A stretch of 64,000 nucleotides of DNA from DASRAJ01 sp035638255 (GTDB lineage: Bacteria; Bacteroidota; Bacteroidia; Chitinophagales; UBA10324), in contig DASRAJ010000029.1 in NCBI GenBank assembly GCA_035638255.1, positions 83,740 to 147,739 of the forward strand. Direction: 5' to 3'. The stretch's first letter is position 1. Each line of letters opens with the position of its first letter. The position numbers were made by a program, and so were the translations under genes. Below are positions 52,046 to 61,920 of the stretch, in pieces. A model generated the notes under the pieces. That model saw nothing but the letters and a program-made list of their open reading frames with translations. It had not been told where the DNA came from and did no database searches.

Positions 52046-54115
52046 TCAGGCAATCTTGAGTTCAGAATCATTGTTTCCGTTCACGGTGACGGGCTCATCT
52101 CCGTGCAGGTTTGGATCAATCAATTCTCCTTCCCCTTTCAGGTTTCCATTTTCACTCAGCGGTTCGTGAGCATGTTTTGGTTCATACGGACGCTTACCAA
52201 TAAGCCGCTCGAGATCCAACTGGAAAAGAATTTCCTTCTGCAAAAGTTCCTGTGCAAGTTTTTCCAATTCCTCCCGCTTGTCATTTAATAATCCTTTTGT
52301 TCTCTGAAAAGCAGTGTCCACCAGTTTACGGACTTCTTCATCAATCATCTTTCCTGTTTCCTCTGAATAGGGCTTTTGGAAACTGTATTCCTGCTGAGGA
52401 TCATAGAAAGAAACGTTGCCGATTTTGTCATTCATCCCGTAAATGGCAATCATGGCGTACGCCATTTTGGTGATGCGCTCCAGGTCATTTTGTGCGCCGG
52501 TAGAAATTTTTCCGAAGACAATTTCTTCAGCAGCCCTTCCACCCAGAGCCATGCAAATCTGATCGAGCAATTGTTCCTTCGTGTACAGGTATTGTTCTTT
52601 CGGAAGGTATTGCGCATAGCCAAGAGCTGCAACTCCACGTGGTACGATTGAAACTTTTACCAGCGGATCAGCATACTCCAGGAACCATCCGCAAATCGCA
52701 TGACCTGATTCGTGATAGGCGACAATCTTTTTTTCATCTCCTGAAATCAACTTTGTTTTCTTTTCCAGGCCGCCGATCACGCGATCAATGGCATCCTGGA
52801 AATCATCAATATCCACTGCTTTCTTGTTGTTGCGTGCAGCAATCAATGCTGCCTCGTTGCACACATTCGCAATGTCAGCGCCGGCAAACCCCGGAGTTTG
52901 TGCGGCGAGTTTTTTCATATCAAGATCAGGAGCAACCTTGATGTTTTTCGAATGTACTTTGAAGATTGATTCTCTTCCGATGAGGTCAGGTTTATCAATG
53001 GATATCTGCCGGTCAAATCGTCCTGGTCGCAACAATGCCGGATCTAATACATCAGGACGATTAGTAGCAGCGAGAATAATTACACCGGAATCAGTTCCGA
53101 AGCCATCCATTTCCACCAGTAGCGCATTGAGCGTGTTTTCCCGTTCATCATTTCCGCCGGTAATTAAATTTCTTCCGCGCGCCCTTCCGATAGCATCTAT
53201 TTCATCAATGAAAATTATGCATGGGGCTTTTTCTTTGGCTTGCTTGAAAAGATCGCGTACGCGCGAGGCGCCTATGCCTACAAACAATTCGACAAAGTCA
53301 GAGCCGGAAATGGAGAAGAACGGAACTTGTGCTTCACCGGCAACTGCTTTGGCGATCAATGTTTTTCCCGTGCCCGGCGGACCAATGAGCAATGCGCCTT
53401 TAGGAATTTTTCCTCCAAGCGAGGTGTATTTTTTCGGGTTCTTCAAAAAGTCAACGATCTCCATCACCTCAGCTTTCGCTTCATCCAATCCCGCAACATC
53501 GGCAAAGGTGGTGGTTACTTTCTGCCCCTTATCAAACAGAGTTGCTTTCGATTTTCCGAAGTTGAAGATTTGCCCGCCGGGGCCGCCAACGCCGCCGGTT
53601 ACCCTTCGCATCACGAAGAGCCATATTGCAATAATGATCACGATGGGCAACAGCCAACCGAGAGCATTGAACCAATCTGTTCTTGACTCATAAAAAACAT
53701 TGGGGTGCTGAAAGTCGGGATTCTTCTGCTGAATGGCTGTCTCGGCATCTTTAAGATCATTTTTAAAAACCACATCAGACCCGATATAAAACCGGTAATG
53801 CGGACCCGGGTTGACAGTACTGAATGTAGTGGTTGCAACATCTTTGTACTTCGGGTCATTCATCAGGCGATCTTTCTTAATGTAGACCTCCACATATTTG
53901 TTGTTTACCACCACCAGCTTATCTACATCCCCCGGAGCAAGCATGTTTTGCGCAAACTCTTCAAAGCTTTTTTCCTTGGCAGCTCTTGAATAAGTAAAAA
54001 ACTGGCTGGCAATCAGGGCAGCCAATATCAATCCATACACCCAATAGATGTTGAACCTTGGACCTTTCGGTGGATTTATTCTCGGCGGTTTCTCGTCCTT
54101 ATTATTCTCTTCCAT
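52046..54115 (-). CDS. ftsH: ATP-dependent zinc metalloprotease FtsH
   Basis: This 689-residue protein has two membrane helices (about 23-41 and 151-167) around a periplasmic domain. The AAA module has GPPGTGKT, IIFIDEIDAIGR and the second region of homology, LDPALLRPGRFDRQ. The protease site is HESGH, with the third zinc ligand in the downstream helix. It degrades membrane and short-lived cytosolic proteins. It is the first gene of the ftsH-LUD-lpxH unit (3-bp gap). Confidence 0.95.
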   Translation of the reverse strand: MEENNKDEKPPRINPPKGPRFNIYWVYGLILAALIASQFFTYSRAAKEKSFEEFAQNMLAPGDVDKLVVVNNKYVEVYIKKDRLMNDPKYKDVATTTFSTVNPGPHYRFYIGSDVVFKNDLKDAETAIQQKNPDFQHPNVFYESRTDWFNALGWLLPIVIIIAIWLFVMRRVTGGVGGPGGQIFNFGKSKATLFDKGQKVTTTFADVAGLDEAKAEVMEIVDFLKNPKKYTSLGGKIPKGALLIGPPGTGKTLIAKAVAGEAQVPFFSISGSDFVELFVGIGASRVRDLFKQAKEKAPCIIFIDEIDAIGRARGRNLITGGNDERENTLNALLVEMDGFGTDSGVIILAATNRPDVLDPALLRPGRFDRQISIDKPDLIGRESIFKVHSKNIKVAPDLDMKKLAAQTPGFAGADIANVCNEAALIAARNNKKAVDIDDFQDAIDRVIGGLEKKTKLISGDEKKIVAYHESGHAICGWFLEYADPLVKVSIVPRGVAALGYAQYLPKEQYLYTKEQLLDQICMALGGRAAEEIVFGKISTGAQNDLERITKMAYAMIAIYGMNDKIGNVSFYDPQQEYSFQKPYSEETGKMIDEEVRKLVDTAFQRTKGLLNDKREELEKLAQELLQKEILFQLDLERLIGKRPYEPKHAHEPLSENGNLKGEGELIDPNLHGDEPVTVNGNNDSELKIA

Positions 54116-54236
54116 TCCTCACTAAATTATTTAATTCGGTTTCTTCCATTGACGAATCTCGAACAGTATTATTGCAGATATTTTTCGTCAGTGATTGATT
54201 CGCTTATCTACGGAATAGTCTTCTTATGATACAAAG

Positions 54237-54651
54237 TTAGTCATTATGCTCCTCAATGATTCCATCGCTCCATAATTCTTCGAGGCGGTAAAAATTTCTC
54301 ACTTCATCGAGGAAAACATGCACCACGATGTTCACATAGTCTAATAGAATCCACTCCTGATGTTCTATGCCTTCCACGTGCCATGGTTTCTCCCGCAGTT
54401 TCTTTGTTGTTTTTTCTTCAACGCCTTCTGCTATCGCTTTCACCTGTGTGGTGGATGTTGCATCGCAGATCACAAAAAAATCGCATACTGCATCGCCTAT
54501 GTTGCGAAGATCAATGGTGGTGATGTGTTCACCTTTTTTATCCCTTATGGCATCAATGATTATATCAATTTCAGGAGGATGAGTTGGCTGCTGCCGCGGT
54601 AGCTTTTTCTTTAATTTTAGCGCTTTGATAGTACCCGAAGATTTTTCTCAA
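54237..54651 (-). CDS. rsfS: Ribosome silencing factor RsfS, frame-interrupted
   Basis: The RsfS fold is clear from EIDIIIDAIRDKKGEHITTIDLRNIGDAVCDFFVICDATSTTQVKAIAEGVEE to YRLEELWSDGIIEEH (54572 down to 54237), but this frame has no ATG, GTG or TTG before the domain. The plausible start, a TTG at 54651 (MRKIFGYYQSAKIKEKATAAANSSS), is in another frame that ends at a TGA at 54571-54573, exactly where the main frame begins. A +1 shift at UCC UGA, or a sequencing error, would join them. RsfS binds L14 and blocks subunit joining in starvation. Confidence 0.75.
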
Positions 54652-54676
54652 AGGTACGCAAATATTCGCTACAGCC

Positions 54677-55435
54677 GTGATCGCTCCTCTGTTTATCGGG
54701 AAGAAAATAATTGAATTCGATTCGTTGGATTCAACGAACGTATTCGCTTCGAAGTTGCTTACCGAAAATGTTTTGCCTGAGGGAACAACAATCGTTGCAA
54801 AATTTCAGTCGCATGGAAAAGGGTATTCAGGAAATTCATGGCAAAGTGAAGCAGGAAAAAATTTGCTGATCAGTGTGATTCTCTACCCGGCATTTCTTTC
54901 ACCGCGTCATCAATTCTTTTTGAATCAAATTTCCTCTCTGGCTGTGGCGAATACCGTTGAATCTTTTCTGCTGAATGCAACAGTGAAAATAAAGTGGCCA
55001 AATGATATTTTAGTTGACGGGAAAAAAATCGCCGGCATTCTGATTGAAAATTCAGTACAAGGCGAAAGTTTTCGTCATTCAATCATAGGCATAGGAGTAA
55101 ATGTGAATCAGAAAAATTTAAAAGCGACTTTATTACATGCAACTTCCTTCATTATAATTTCAGGAAAAGAATTCTCGCTCCAGGAAGTGATGCACGAACT
55201 ATTTTCACAGTTAGAAAGAAGATACTTGCAACTCAGGCAAGAACGAATTGATTTAATTCAGAAAGACTATATGAAAAAGCTCTATCGCGTTGAAGAACTT
55301 TCATGGTTCAACAGTGATGAAGAAAAATTCAAGGGAAAAATCGTTGGCATCACTGCGGAAGGAAAACTCATCATCGAATCATCCGGCAAGCACGAAGTTT
55401 TTGATTTCAAAGAAGTGGAGATGCTATTTGATTGA
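54677..55435 (+). CDS. birA: Biotin--[acetyl-CoA-carboxylase] ligase, short form
   Basis: The protein has 252 residues, starting at GTG (54677). EFDSLDSTNVFASKLL, VAKFQSHGKGYSGNSWQSEAGKNLLISVILYP, IKWPNDILVDGKKIAGILIEN and GIGVNVNQ give the biotin and ATP sites of BirA. There is no N-terminal DNA-binding domain, so it is a ligase only. It is divergent from rsfS with 25 bp between starts. Confidence 0.9.
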   Translation: MIAPLFIGKKIIEFDSLDSTNVFASKLLTENVLPEGTTIVAKFQSHGKGYSGNSWQSEAGKNLLISVILYPAFLSPRHQFFLNQISSLAVANTVESFLLNATVKIKWPNDILVDGKKIAGILIENSVQGESFRHSIIGIGVNVNQKNLKATLLHATSFIIISGKEFSLQEVMHELFSQLERRYLQLRQERIDLIQKDYMKKLYRVEELSWFNSDEEKFKGKIVGITAEGKLIIESSGKHEVFDFKEVEMLFD

Positions 55436-55510
55436 AACTTTAAAAGGACGATTCGCGATTCGCGATTCACGTATCACGATACGCGATCCGCCTTTCATAG
55501 CTCAAGAGGT

Positions 55511-57619
55511 TCATTTGTTTGGAAGAAACTCCCTCGCTTTTGCGGAGTCACCGAGTATTCTGTACGTAATTCCCATATTGGTGCGGGCCTGCTGATTGTT
55601 GGGGTTTATCTCCAGAATCTTCTGATAAGTTTTCAGCGCCTCATCATATTGTTTCGATGCCGCGTAACTGTTGCCCATATTTTCCATTGCAATCTCGAAT
55701 TGCGGATTACGCTCTAATGCCTGCTTGTAGTACTCAATGGCAACGGAATAATTTTGCTGGTAAGCATAGTTGTTTCCAAGATTATAATATGCTTCCGCCT
55801 GGTTGGGCTTAAGCTGAATCGCTTTCTTCAGGTTGATGACAGCAGATTCATACTGCCCGGTTCTTGATTCAAACATACCTTTATTATTGTACGCATCAAA
55901 TGAAGTATCATTCCTGGCTATAGCACTATCGAACATTGCAATTGCTTTTGTGAAGTCATTGTTTCCTGCATAACCCAGTCCTGCGCTGATAAATTTTGAA
56001 ACATCAGCTTTTTCACTGTGAGCCAGCCACTCATCAAAGGAATGTACAGCATCCTTATAGTCACCCAAGCCACTGTAGGCATATCCCTGGTTAAACCATG
56101 CATCACCGTAATACGGAATCAGTTTTATTCCTTCCTGAAGATGATTGATTCCTTTTTGCAACAATTCTTTTTTCCGGTCAGCATCTTTTTCCTTTTCTGC
56201 TAATTCAAAAATGTATGTGCTTCCCATTGAGTATTGGATGCGCGCGCTGTTGGGATGCGTCATCACATCATGTGTGAGCAGGATGAGATTACTTCTCCAG
56301 TTAAGATTGCGGCTAAACGTTTTTACTGAAAATAAAATGATGACAATGGAAAAGAAAAGTGAAAGCGAGCGATTCCGTTTTAAAAGATCAGTGAAGCCCG
56401 TGTAGTCAATTTTCTTTTCCTGAATCTTAAAAAGTTTTGCGAAAAGAAATACGATGGCAATGCAAAACCCGAACGAAGGCATGTAGAGAAAACGCTCGGC
56501 AAAAGTTGATTCGATCAGAAAGAAAATATTTGTAACAATGCCTATGGTGATTCCAAAAAACAAAATGCCGAAGGAGACCGGATCTTTCTTCCTGATTCCA
56601 CGCATGGCAATTACTGCCAGCGCAATAATCACAACAAGCGATAACAAGGCCTGTACATCAGAAAAGGAAACGATAGGAATGGTGTTGTAAGAATAATCAT
56701 AGCATAATGTAACCGGGAAAAACAGGAGCAGAATGTATTTGCCAAGCATGTAAATTGCGGTTGCTTCTCTCTTCATCAAATCATCACCGGCAGATACAAG
56801 CGAATTATTGATGAGCTCGACGGACGACAAATTTGAGATGCCTTTAAGCACCGAGGTGCGAATCACAAAATAAATTACCACCAATGACACGAGAAAAGCC
56901 GAAGTGATAATCCATTGATTTCTTTTTGGGTTCGAAAAGAAATACAGCATGAGGGGTGCAACGATCACCATCGTGATGGCTGTTTCTTTCGACAATACGG
57001 CCAGCATATAAAAGAAGCCTGCAAGTACCATCGTAACCATGCGGGTTGATTTTACAAACTTCAGCACAAACCACAGTGAAAGAATGGAGAAGAGAAACGC
57101 CAGCACTTCATCGCCGCTTTTAACATTGGCGACTACCTCCGTATGCACAGGATGCGCTGCAAATAGAATCGTAAGCAGAAATGGAAGGATGAGATTTTTT
57201 CCCTGGAGCAAGTCCCGGAGAAATAGAAATAACACGGCTGCAGTGAGTGCGTACAACAGCACATTTACAAGATGAAACACAAATGGATTCTCAGGAGCCA
57301 GTTGCCATTCAACTGCAAACAGCGCTACCGAAAGCGGCCGGTACAAGCCTTCCTTGCGGTCATAAAAACCTGCGCGATAAGAGGTGGTCAAAATTTTCGG
57401 CAGAGCACTAATGCCCTCATGAGTAAATTTATTTTTTGAAATCACCAGGTCGTCATCTACAGTGAATTTGCCGGACAGTGTGTTTGCATAGAGTGCAAAG
57501 GCAAACAAGGCACACATAATCATCAGCAACCGGCTCAACGTACGTTCCGATGATGGACGAGTTGACCCGGTAGCAGAAACAACCGGAGCAGATGAGGTTC
57601 GCTTCTTCTTTTTACTCAC
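55511..57619 (-). CDS. TMTC-like membrane protein with C-terminal TPRs
   Basis: The protein has 702 residues. About ten membrane helices (roughly 30-420) start with LLMIMCALFAFALYANTLSGKFTVDDDLVISKN, and the early Asp pair is typical of the GT-C (O-mannosyltransferase/TMTC) fold. From about 450 to 700 there are at least six TPRs, for example AVINLKKAIQLKPNQAEAYYNLGNNYAYQQNYSVAIEYY. It is probably a lipid-linked-sugar glycosyltransferase or its relative in the inner membrane, but no donor or acceptor is known. Confidence 0.75.
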   Translation of the reverse strand: MSKKKKRTSSAPVVSATGSTRPSSERTLSRLLMIMCALFAFALYANTLSGKFTVDDDLVISKNKFTHEGISALPKILTTSYRAGFYDRKEGLYRPLSVALFAVEWQLAPENPFVFHLVNVLLYALTAAVLFLFLRDLLQGKNLILPFLLTILFAAHPVHTEVVANVKSGDEVLAFLFSILSLWFVLKFVKSTRMVTMVLAGFFYMLAVLSKETAITMVIVAPLMLYFFSNPKRNQWIITSAFLVSLVVIYFVIRTSVLKGISNLSSVELINNSLVSAGDDLMKREATAIYMLGKYILLLFFPVTLCYDYSYNTIPIVSFSDVQALLSLVVIIALAVIAMRGIRKKDPVSFGILFFGITIGIVTNIFFLIESTFAERFLYMPSFGFCIAIVFLFAKLFKIQEKKIDYTGFTDLLKRNRSLSLFFSIVIILFSVKTFSRNLNWRSNLILLTHDVMTHPNSARIQYSMGSTYIFELAEKEKDADRKKELLQKGINHLQEGIKLIPYYGDAWFNQGYAYSGLGDYKDAVHSFDEWLAHSEKADVSKFISAGLGYAGNNDFTKAIAMFDSAIARNDTSFDAYNNKGMFESRTGQYESAVINLKKAIQLKPNQAEAYYNLGNNYAYQQNYSVAIEYYKQALERNPQFEIAMENMGNSYAASKQYDEALKTYQKILEINPNNQQARTNMGITYRILGDSAKAREFLPNK

Positions 57620-57711
57620 GCGTGGAAAGGTAGGGAGAGAAGGTGAACTCAGTCAAAAAAATTTTGAAAGAAATTCAGAACAGAAATGATCTTAGCTGAG
57701 AAGAACAATTC

Positions 57712-59343
57712 TCACAGAGTCCCGCCGACAATCAAAAACTTCTTTACCCACCGCTGCTCATTATTCTTTACCAGAAGAAAATAAATCCCCGATGCCTGAT
57801 CAGTAAGATCAATCTGCTTTTTCAAATTTCTCTGAATATTTTTTTCTTCTCCGTTAGGAGTCCCGTGGACGGAAGAAAAAATCAGTTCACCGATTACATT
57901 TCGAATTTCAATGGAAAGATTTCCGTCTAATGGAATTTCTATGGTGAAAATTCCGGAAGAAGGATTGGGATAAGCTTTCAGATCGTTTTGATAAATTAGT
58001 TCATCGTTGGTGGAGGTAACCACGCAGGCATTGCTCATGCAGTCCTGATCCGGAATGAACTTCCATAAATCCTGTGAATAATAAGAGTACAACCAGCTAA
58101 TGCCTCCAAAGAGCCACATGTTTCCGTTACGATCAAACCAGGTAACGCTTCCCATTCGCATGCCCGGACTGTTGAGAGCATCAGGAACTTCTTTGATTCC
58201 GTAATGATGGTTGCAGTTCGAACCCAGCCATGCCCAATCATTTAACTGCGGCCGGTAAATCCACAAGTCACAAAATTGCGAGTATCCCTCCGGGATCGTG
58301 TGACCTCCATACATCCATACATTGCCGCACGTATCTCTCAGGCAGGCGCGGTTCTCCCATCGCGAGCCCGGAATGTATACTGTTGAAAATTCACATTCAG
58401 CACCTGCATTTCCCGGCTGATCAACTAATGTGTCGCCGCTCATCCAGGTCCATTCGCCGGTAGAAGGTGAATACTTCCATACATCATTAAGCGATTGCTC
58501 ACCAGCGTAAGGATCATAATGGTTTCCTCCGAACAGCCAGAAATTGTCCTGATCATCTTTCCATGAAGCATAGCACCATCTTCCTCCAGGTCTGTTATTT
58601 ACATCCGGTACTCCTTGAATGCCATACACAGGCAGCGCGTTATAAATGGAATCTCCACTCATCCATGTCCATTCGAGTGTGGTGATATCATATTTCCACA
58701 ACGCAGCAGTACTTGGACCTTGCCCTCCATAGAACCACAAGTTGCCATCATCATCCACCCAGCTTGCATTTGTTTCTGCAGCATCGCCGGGAGTATTGTC
58801 GGGCGAAGGGACTCCCTTTGTTCCGAAGAAAGCGTTCACATTGGAAGTGGAGCCACTCATCCATGTCCATTCATTTATGATTGGATCATACATCATCATG
58901 GCATCAGGCCCTGCACCGGTAAGCCAGAATTTTCCATCCTTACCCGTCCAGCAAAGCCCGCCAAAAAATCTGAAGCCCGGTGTGTTATTCAGCGATGGAA
59001 TCCCCTGCACACCATAAATGGCCGGACTACCATTGGTTGTATCGCCGTGCATCCAAATCCAATTTTGTGCATTGATATCAAATTTCCATAGATCATTATA
59101 ACCCACATAAGGACCGGCCTCAGTAAGTCCGCTGTAAATCCAAAAGTTACCTGCTGTATCCTGCCAGTGATAGTATGAATATTTTGGAGCAGGAGTATTG
59201 GCAGGATCACCCACTCCCTTTGTCCCCCATACAGGAGCAGCGTAATCAATGGTGTCTCCTTTCATCCATGCCCATTGACCGCTTTGTGAAAACGAAGTGA
59301 GAGAAATTATGATTAGAAAAAATAGCGCGGAGAAAAATTTCAT
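57712..59343 (-). CDS. Secreted beta-propeller protein with T9SS sorting domain, copy 2
   Basis: This 543-residue protein has a signal peptide (FFSALFFLIIISLTSFSQ). Repeated WxWMxGD...GxxGxPxxxNxPG units and WDDxGNxWxYGG-like blades follow, as in kelch/galactose-oxidase propellers. The C-terminal 85 residues, with KAYPNPSSGIFTIEIPLDGNLSIEIRNVIGELI, ASGIYFLLVKN and VKKFLIV, form a type A T9SS domain, so it is exported across the outer membrane. It is a tandem paralogue of the next gene. Confidence 0.85.
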   Translation of the reverse strand: MKFFSALFFLIIISLTSFSQSGQWAWMKGDTIDYAAPVWGTKGVGDPANTPAPKYSYYHWQDTAGNFWIYSGLTEAGPYVGYNDLWKFDINAQNWIWMHGDTTNGSPAIYGVQGIPSLNNTPGFRFFGGLCWTGKDGKFWLTGAGPDAMMMYDPIINEWTWMSGSTSNVNAFFGTKGVPSPDNTPGDAAETNASWVDDDGNLWFYGGQGPSTAALWKYDITTLEWTWMSGDSIYNALPVYGIQGVPDVNNRPGGRWCYASWKDDQDNFWLFGGNHYDPYAGEQSLNDVWKYSPSTGEWTWMSGDTLVDQPGNAGAECEFSTVYIPGSRWENRACLRDTCGNVWMYGGHTIPEGYSQFCDLWIYRPQLNDWAWLGSNCNHHYGIKEVPDALNSPGMRMGSVTWFDRNGNMWLFGGISWLYSYYSQDLWKFIPDQDCMSNACVVTSTNDELIYQNDLKAYPNPSSGIFTIEIPLDGNLSIEIRNVIGELIFSSVHGTPNGEEKNIQRNLKKQIDLTDQASGIYFLLVKNNEQRWVKKFLIVGGTL

Positions 59344-59415
59344 AGAGAGAAGATTTTTAACCTGGAAGACTATGAATTTGACTTTTCGGTTAGAAGAATC
59401 ATGAACAACAATTTT

Positions 59416-61035
59416 TCATTCAATCACAATCTTCTGTATCCATTGCTTGTCATCCTTTTTTACCATGAGAAAATAAATTCCTGATGCCTCCTCACTAAGA
59501 TCAATCTGCTTTTTTGAATTGCCCGGTGTATTTTTTTCTTCAGAAGAAAAAATATATTGACCGATTACATTTCGAATTTCTATCGAAAGATTTCCTGCCG
59601 GGGGAATTTCAATAGTGAATATTCCCGGTGAAGGATCGGGATAAACTTTCAATTCATTCAATGAAGCTGCTTCAACGTTGTTTGATGTAAACACGCACGC
59701 ATTGCTCACGCAACTGGCATCAGGAATGTACTTCCAAAGATCTTGTGAATAAAATCCGCTGAACAGATAACCACCAACTCCACCAAAGAGCCACATGTTT
59801 CCGCTGTGATCAAACCAGCTAATAGTTCCTACGCGCGCGCCCGGATTATTTTGCGCATCCGCAACTCCTTTGGTGCCGTAATGCGGGTGATGCATGGAGT
59901 CAAGCGCCCCTGCTACCCAGGCCCAATCATTTGACTGCGGACGATAAATCCATAAGTCGCTGTAACCACCAACAGTGGCCGAACGCCCACCATACATCCA
60001 CACATTGCCGCACGTGTCCGTAAGACAAGCACGATTTTCAAATCGTGCATCAGGAATATTAGAAGATGAAAATTCACAAGCAGCCCCGGCAATTCCCTGT
60101 TGATTGATTCCGGAATCACCGCTCACCCACGTCCATGTTTGATCACCGGGATTATATTTCCAAACATCATTTCTGTTTTCACCGTACGTAGACGTCTCTC
60201 CGGCGAAGAGCATAAAATTTCCATCAACATCTTTCCATGAAGCGTAGCACCATCTTGCACCGGGAGTATTGTTCACATCCGGTATTCCCTGGGTCCCATA
60301 CACGGGAGGTACTCCTGAAATTGAATCACCATTCATCCACGTCCATTCGAGTGTGCTCACATCATATTTCCACAGCGCAGATACAGGCTCTAAATTCCCT
60401 CCCTGACCACCATAGAACCACAGGTTACCATTGTCATCAACCCAGCTCGCATTTGTTTCCCCGATGTCACCCGGGGTATTATAAGGTGAAGCAATTTGTT
60501 TTGTTCCATAGAGAGGAAGTACATTGGACGGCGAGCCACTCATCCATGTCCATTCATTAATTGATGGATCATACATCCACATGTCATCACCGATAGGTAC
60601 TCCGAATCCTCCTACCAGCCAGAACTTCCCGTCGTTTCCTGTCCAGCTTAGTCCACCAAAATATCTAACGCCTGGTGTGTTGCCGGCTGCCGGAATTCCC
60701 TGTACTCCATAAACAGCCGGACTGTTATAGGTTGCATCACCGTGCATCCAAATCCAGTTTTGCACATCAACATCAAATTTCCACAAATCATTATAGCCCT
60801 GATAATTGGTCGTTGTGATTCCGCCGTAAATCCAAAAGTTTCCGGACGTATCCTGCCAGTGATAGTAAGAATATTTTACAGGAGGAGTATTGGCAGGATT
60901 ACCAATTCCTTTTGTCCCCCATACCGGAGAAGCATTAACGCTCGTATCACCCTTCATCCAGGCCCATTCACCGCCTTGTGAAAATAAGTGGAGAGAAATT
61001 ATGGTGAGAAAAAAAATGGTGAAGAGAAATTTCAT
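59416..61035 (-). CDS. Secreted beta-propeller protein with T9SS sorting domain, copy 1
   Basis: The protein has 539 residues. The signal peptide is FLFTIFFLTIISLHLFSQ. The propeller blades are the same as in its neighbour (WTWMSGSPSNVLPLYGTK; DNGNLWFYGGQGG). The T9SS type A end is KVYPDPSPGIFTIEIP...GIYFLMVKKDDKQWIQKIVIE. The two copies share most of their sequence and lie 72 bp apart, a tandem duplication. The binding target is unknown. Confidence 0.85.
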   Translation of the reverse strand: MKFLFTIFFLTIISLHLFSQGGEWAWMKGDTSVNASPVWGTKGIGNPANTPPVKYSYYHWQDTSGNFWIYGGITTTNYQGYNDLWKFDVDVQNWIWMHGDATYNSPAVYGVQGIPAAGNTPGVRYFGGLSWTGNDGKFWLVGGFGVPIGDDMWMYDPSINEWTWMSGSPSNVLPLYGTKQIASPYNTPGDIGETNASWVDDNGNLWFYGGQGGNLEPVSALWKYDVSTLEWTWMNGDSISGVPPVYGTQGIPDVNNTPGARWCYASWKDVDGNFMLFAGETSTYGENRNDVWKYNPGDQTWTWVSGDSGINQQGIAGAACEFSSSNIPDARFENRACLTDTCGNVWMYGGRSATVGGYSDLWIYRPQSNDWAWVAGALDSMHHPHYGTKGVADAQNNPGARVGTISWFDHSGNMWLFGGVGGYLFSGFYSQDLWKYIPDASCVSNACVFTSNNVEAASLNELKVYPDPSPGIFTIEIPPAGNLSIEIRNVIGQYIFSSEEKNTPGNSKKQIDLSEEASGIYFLMVKKDDKQWIQKIVIE

Positions 61036-61098
61036 GGAGCGAAAATTTTCATCCTCGAAAGCTAAGCAAGTTTTTCGGGAAGAATTTTCTGAAAGCTT

Positions 61099-61764
61099 CT
61101 ATCGCTCCTTCATCGTCTTCCCATATTCCTCTATAAAAGGATTAAGGCGCTTCTCTTCTCCAATGGTCGTCACAGGTCCATGTCCGCTATAAACTTTTAC
61201 ATCCTCCGGCAAAGTCAACAGCTTACTGAAAATGCTTTGCATCAATGTCTCATAATCTCCACCGGGCAAATCGAACCTTCCGATGCTGCTTTGAAAGAGT
61301 ACATCACCACTGATTACAAACTTTTCTTTCTCATTGTAAAAACAGATGCTGCCCGGAGAATGACCGGGCGTTTCGAAAATTTTTAATGTGGTATTCCCAT
61401 AGGAAATTGTTTCCCCTTCCCTTATAAAACGATCCGGTTGCGGTGATGCTTCTACATGCAATCCATACATACTTCCGGTGGCTACGGCCAAATTCAACAA
61501 AGACAGATCAGAGAGATGAGCATAGAACGGGATATGGAAATTTTCTTTCACCCACTTGTTTCCGAAAACGTGATCCACATGGCAATGGGTGTTTAGCAAT
61601 AGCACCGGCTTTAGTTTCTTTCCCTCGATAAACTTTTTCAAATCTTCCCTCTCATTCTCATAATAACAACCGGGATCTATAATGACACATTCACTTGTTT
61701 CATCCCATAGTACATACGTATTCTCTGAAAAATCGTTGAAGATGAATTGGTGGAGCTGAATCAT
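61099..61764 (-). CDS. MBL-fold metallo-hydrolase (glyoxalase II-like)
   Basis: The protein has 221 residues. The metal motif is LLNTHCHVDHVFGNKWV (HxHxDH), then FETPGHSPGSICFY, VISGDVLFQSSIGRFDLPGGD and VYSGHGPVTTIGEEK. This is the glyoxalase II/YcbL-like group without a C-terminal extension. It probably hydrolyses thioesters or related substrates in the cytosol. Confidence 0.88.
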   Translation of the reverse strand: MIQLHQFIFNDFSENTYVLWDETSECVIIDPGCYYENEREDLKKFIEGKKLKPVLLLNTHCHVDHVFGNKWVKENFHIPFYAHLSDLSLLNLAVATGSMYGLHVEASPQPDRFIREGETISYGNTTLKIFETPGHSPGSICFYNEKEKFVISGDVLFQSSIGRFDLPGGDYETLMQSIFSKLLTLPEDVKVYSGHGPVTTIGEEKRLNPFIEEYGKTMKER

Positions 61765-61920
61765 GGTTGTGTCAAAATTAGGTGTCAGACACTTCTTAAC
61801 CGCAGAGATTGCAGATGTTTTTGAAATATCAGAAATCTTTTCAGTAAATCACAGAATCTAAGTTAAGTGTCAGACATCGCCTCGGTAAAAAGTTTTAATT
61901 TCGAATTCCTCAACGGTAAA

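Noticed and set aside
53240..53693. Plus-strand frames of 148-301 codons opposite ftsH
   Set aside because: Antisense shadows of a highly conserved gene with biased codon use.
55435..55500. Repeated CGATTCGCGATTC-like units between birA and the TPR gene
   Set aside because: Short degenerate simple repeat of a kind common in such spacers; no structure or gene supported.
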